NCBI GenBank assembly: GCA_017620795.1
Contig: JAGAUM010000207.1
Location: 1 to 8,182 of the forward strand
Direction of reading: 5' to 3'
Source: Clostridia bacterium
GTDB lineage: Bacteria > Bacillota > Clostridia > RGIG8785
Length of the DNA: 8,182 nt
The notes beneath the pieces are model-generated. The model was given only the letters and a program-made list of their open reading frames with translations, was not told where the DNA came from and made no database searches. Both the position numbers and the translations under genes were made by a program. Position 1 is the first letter of the stretch. Every line of letters starts with the position of its first letter. This document shows positions 6,677 through 8,182 of the stretch, in pieces.

Positions 6677-6689
6677 ACCTTTCCCGTAC

Positions 6690-6729
6690 AAAAAAGAAAG
6701 GAAAAGTCCCAAGTTTTTGAGACTTTTCC
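6690..6729 (-). terminator. Rho-independent terminator of spoVG
   Basis: Minus strand: a 12-bp stem with arms 6718-6729 (GGAAAAGTCTCA) and 6700-6711 (TGGGACTTTTCC), one U-G pair and a 6-nt loop (6712-6717). It is followed by TTTCTTTTTT (6690-6699). It lies 22 bp after the spoVG stop and 14 bp before the carD -35, so it insulates the two units. Confidence 0.92.
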
Positions 6730-6751
6730 CGAAGATTTGCAGGGATGTATT

Positions 6752-7027
6752 TTACTCCTCCGCCGGTTCTTCTAAAAGGGCGGCTTGATAGCGGTCTAAA
6801 ATGGCCGTCTGAATCTGTTCGCGCATCTGCGCATTGATCGGATGCGCGATATCCTTGAACTCGCCGTCCGGAGTCCGTCTGCTGGGCATTGCCACGAACA
6901 GCCACTCCTGTCCTTCAATCACTTTGATGTCATGAACAGCAAATGCGTCGTCGAAGGTCAACGATACAATTGCTTTCATTTTTCCCTCGTTGCTGATCTT
7001 ACGAATGCGAATATCCGTAATCTCCAT
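6752..7027 (-). CDS. spoVG: Septation/regulatory protein SpoVG
   Basis: A 91-residue protein with the recognisable SpoVG pattern: [11 protein letters not shown] at the start, then [43 protein letters not shown] and a short helical tail ending in an acidic EEPAEE. SpoVG is a small cytoplasmic protein that binds DNA and, in some Firmicutes, RNA. In B. subtilis it affects septation at sporulation, and in staphylococci it affects capsule and virulence gene expression. The length is normal for the family. The ATG at 7027 is preceded by AAGGGGGAG with about 4-nt spacing. The gene stands alone: its own promoters lie at 7073-7111 and its terminator at 6690-6729. It is divergent from murC, and the often-linked glmU is absent here. 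Confidence 0.97.
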   Translation of the reverse strand: MEITDIRIRKISNEGKMKAIVSLTFDDAFAVHDIKVIEGQEWLFVAMPSRRTPDGEFKDIAHPINAQMREQIQTAILDRYQAALLEEPAEE

Positions 7028-7053
7028 GTTTCTCCCCCTTAAATGTTAACAAC

Positions 7054-7068
7054 GGGTAAGACATTCCC
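7054..7068. repeat. Imperfect 15-bp palindrome in the spoVG leader
   Basis: GGGTAAGACATTCCC is dyad-symmetric at GGG.A.G.C.T.CCC (the remaining positions are A/T mismatches). It sits at about the predicted spoVG transcription start, a usual operator position. A separate perfect TGTTAACA lies at 7044-7051. No regulator can be named. Confidence 0.3.
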
Positions 7069-7072
7069 ATTG

Positions 7073-7111
7073 ATTTTATCATATTTTAACAAATTTTCAA
7101 GAAAAAATCAA
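7073..7111 (-). promoter_or_regulatory. Overlapping sigma-A-type promoters for spoVG
   Basis: Two arrangements fit on the minus strand. Promoter 1 is TTGAAA (7095-7100), 16 bp, TAAAAT (7073-7078), with a TGA extended -10. Promoter 2 is TTGATT (7106-7111), 17 bp, TAAAAT (7083-7088), with a TGT extension. They would start 10 bp apart, near 7067 and 7077. I could not find a good sigma-H promoter like the one that drives spoVG in B. subtilis. Confidence 0.65.
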
Positions 7112-7172
7112 GTATTTTTACAACATTTTTTCTATTTTCTTTCATTTTTTCTCTCAAAAACAAAGAAAAGTG

Positions 7173-7200
7173 TTGAAATTTTTGTGAAAAAGAATATAAT
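7173..7200 (+). promoter_or_regulatory. Sigma-A promoter for murC
   Basis: TTGAAA (7173-7178), 16-bp spacer, exact TATAAT (7195-7200). The predicted start near 7207 gives a leader of only about 20 nt that begins at the ribosome binding site. The 199-bp AT-rich gap 7028-7226 is otherwise occupied only by the divergent spoVG promoters and short A/T tracts. Confidence 0.82.
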
Positions 7201-7207
7201 AGTGCAT

Positions 7208-7216
7208 AGAGAGGAG
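7208..7216 (+). promoter_or_regulatory. Ribosome binding site that fixes the murC TTG start
   Basis: AGAGAGGAG ends 10 nt before TTG at 7227-7229. An in-frame TAG at 7200-7202 and the absence of ATG or GTG in frame between it and the conserved glycine loop leave TTG as the only reasonable start. Confidence 0.75.
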
Positions 7217-7226
7217 TGCAACTTCT

Positions 7227-8182
7227 TTGTTTGAAAAAAAATCACACATTCATTTTATCGGCATCGGTGGCATTTCAATGAGCGCCATTGCTGAAATTTT
7301 AAAGCAGGCAGGTCACACTGTAAGTGGCTCGGATTCCTCTGCCTCAGTTGTGACGCAACGCCTGATTGAACGTGGTATTCCTGTTTATATCGGTCACCGC
7401 GCGGAACAGATCTCTGATGCGGATATGATTGTCTATACCGCTGCTATTCATTCGGACAACCCCGAGTTGGCTGCTGCAAAAGCAAAAGGCATCCCAACTT
7501 ATGAGCGGTGCACCGTTTTAGGAGAGCTGATGAAATCTTATCGCTACCCTATTTTAGTATCGGGCACCCACGGTAAAACCACTACCACATCCATGCTGAC
7601 CACCGTTTTTTTGGAAGCAGAAACCGACCCTACCGTTTTAGTAGGCGGCACTCTGTCTGACATTGATGGTAACCTGCGTATCGGGGCGGATACCTATTTC
7701 ATTTCTGAAGCTTGCGAGTATGTAGAAAGCTTTTTAAGCTTCTTCCCCTATTTGGCAATTATTCTGGATGTAGAAGAGGATCATCTGGACTATTTCCGTG
7801 ATTTAGACCATATCATTTCTGCCTTCCATCGGTTTGGTGCATTGGTCCCCAACGAAGGGGCGGTCGTGGTGAACGGCGATGACAAAAACGCTTTGGCTGC
7901 CGTCCGTGGCCTTTCTTGTAACATCATTACTGCAGGTTTGGATACCAAAAATGACTATTATGCTACTGACATTACCTTCGATGAGCGGGCATGTGCGTGC
8001 TTTAGCATCTGCGGTCCCGACGATGAAAAGACCTCAGTTCAACTTTCCGTGCCCGGGATGCACAATGTCTCCAACGCCCTTTGTGCTTATGCCGCTGCGA
8101 GACGATTTGGATTAAGTCCCGACGCCATCGCCAGAGGATTAAAGCGATTCGGTGGTGCAGACCGTCGTTTCCAGTACAAAGG
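7227..8182 (+). CDS. murC: UDP-N-acetylmuramate--L-alanine ligase (3' end cut by window edge)
   Basis: A cytoplasmic ATP-dependent ligase that adds L-alanine to UDP-MurNAc, the first step of peptide stem assembly in peptidoglycan. The 318 visible codons cover about 70% of a normal protein of about 450 residues. The N-terminal UDP-binding domain has the glycine loop HFIGIGGISMSA (9-20). The central ATPase has GTHGKTTTT from 113 (K117 in the P loop), EACEYVESF from 161, HLDYF at 186-190 and NGDD at 216-219. HNVSNA begins at H279, leading into the third domain. IGIGGISMSA and EACEY mark MurC rather than MurD, E or F. The start is TTG at 7227, supported by AGAGAGGAG upstream and by the short conserved N terminus (MFEKKSHIHFIGIGG). 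It is the only plus-strand gene, divergent from spoVG, with its own promoter at 7173-7200. Confidence 0.96.
   Translation, partial: MFEKKSHIHFIGIGGISMSAIAEILKQAGHTVSGSDSSASVVTQRLIERGIPVYIGHRAEQISDADMIVYTAAIHSDNPELAAAKAKGIPTYERCTVLGELMKSYRYPILVSGTHGKTTTTSMLTTVFLEAETDPTVLVGGTLSDIDGNLRIGADTYFISEACEYVESFLSFFPYLAIILDVEEDHLDYFRDLDHIISAFHRFGALVPNEGAVVVNGDDKNALAAVRGLSCNIITAGLDTKNDYYATDITFDERACACFSICGPDDEKTSVQLSVPGMHNVSNALCAYAAARRFGLSPDAIARGLKRFGGADRRFQYK

Noticed and set aside
6949..6955. CGTCGAA inside spoVG as a Spo0A box
   Set aside because: Single, one mismatch at a key position, within coding sequence and with no phased partner.
7028..7060. Sigma-H promoter for spoVG
   Set aside because: GGGAAT occurs near 7064-7069 on the minus strand but has no AGGA-type -35 at the right distance.

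Overview
The window looks like chromosomal housekeeping DNA from a low-to-mid GC Firmicute, most likely a class Clostridia member and possibly an Oscillospiraceae-type lineage. The reasons are SpoVG, MutS2 with an Smr domain, a CarD-family regulator joined to ispD-ispF, a small protein resembling the clostridial DUF6514 family, AGGAGG-type ribosome binding sites, sigma-A promoters, and what appear to be Spo0A boxes. The species assignment is inference. I see no phage genes, insertion sequence, CRISPR array, tRNA or rRNA.

Layout. Everything from 1 to 7027 is on the minus strand; only murC at the right edge is on the plus strand. Reading in the direction of minus-strand transcription (right to left) there are four units. 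(1) spoVG (7027-6752) has its own promoter and a strong intrinsic terminator (6690-6729). (2) carD-ispD-ispF (6590-4964) starts from a perfect-consensus sigma-A promoter (6648-6676), has tightly packed or overlapping genes, and ends in an intrinsic terminator (4917-4955). (3) A single gene for a 101-residue protein of unknown function (4805-4500) has its own promoter and, upstream of it, paired Spo0A-box matches. (4) mutS2-proA-MFS transporter (4426-1) starts from an extended -10 promoter at 4457-4465, with the transporter running off the left edge. On the plus strand, murC (7227 to the right edge) is divergent from spoVG across a 199-bp AT-rich region that holds both promoters.

How the genes relate. 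IspD and IspF are steps three and five of the MEP isoprenoid pathway, and MurC adds L-alanine to UDP-MurNAc in peptidoglycan synthesis. Isoprenoid lipid carrier and muropeptide supply therefore lie close together, but in separate transcription units. MutS2 acts on nucleic acids or ribosomes, ProA is a proline biosynthesis enzyme without its usual partner proB in view, and the transporter's substrate is unknown.

The most interesting signal is in the short gap 4806-4963. It holds two helically phased pairs of Spo0A-box matches (TGTCGAA/TTCGACA) next to the promoter of the uncharacterised small gene, one pair overlapping the ispF terminator stem. A second one is an inverted repeat around the mutS2 promoter. 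It could fold only in read-through RNA and would then cover the mutS2 ribosome binding site. I found no wholly new multi-gene system.
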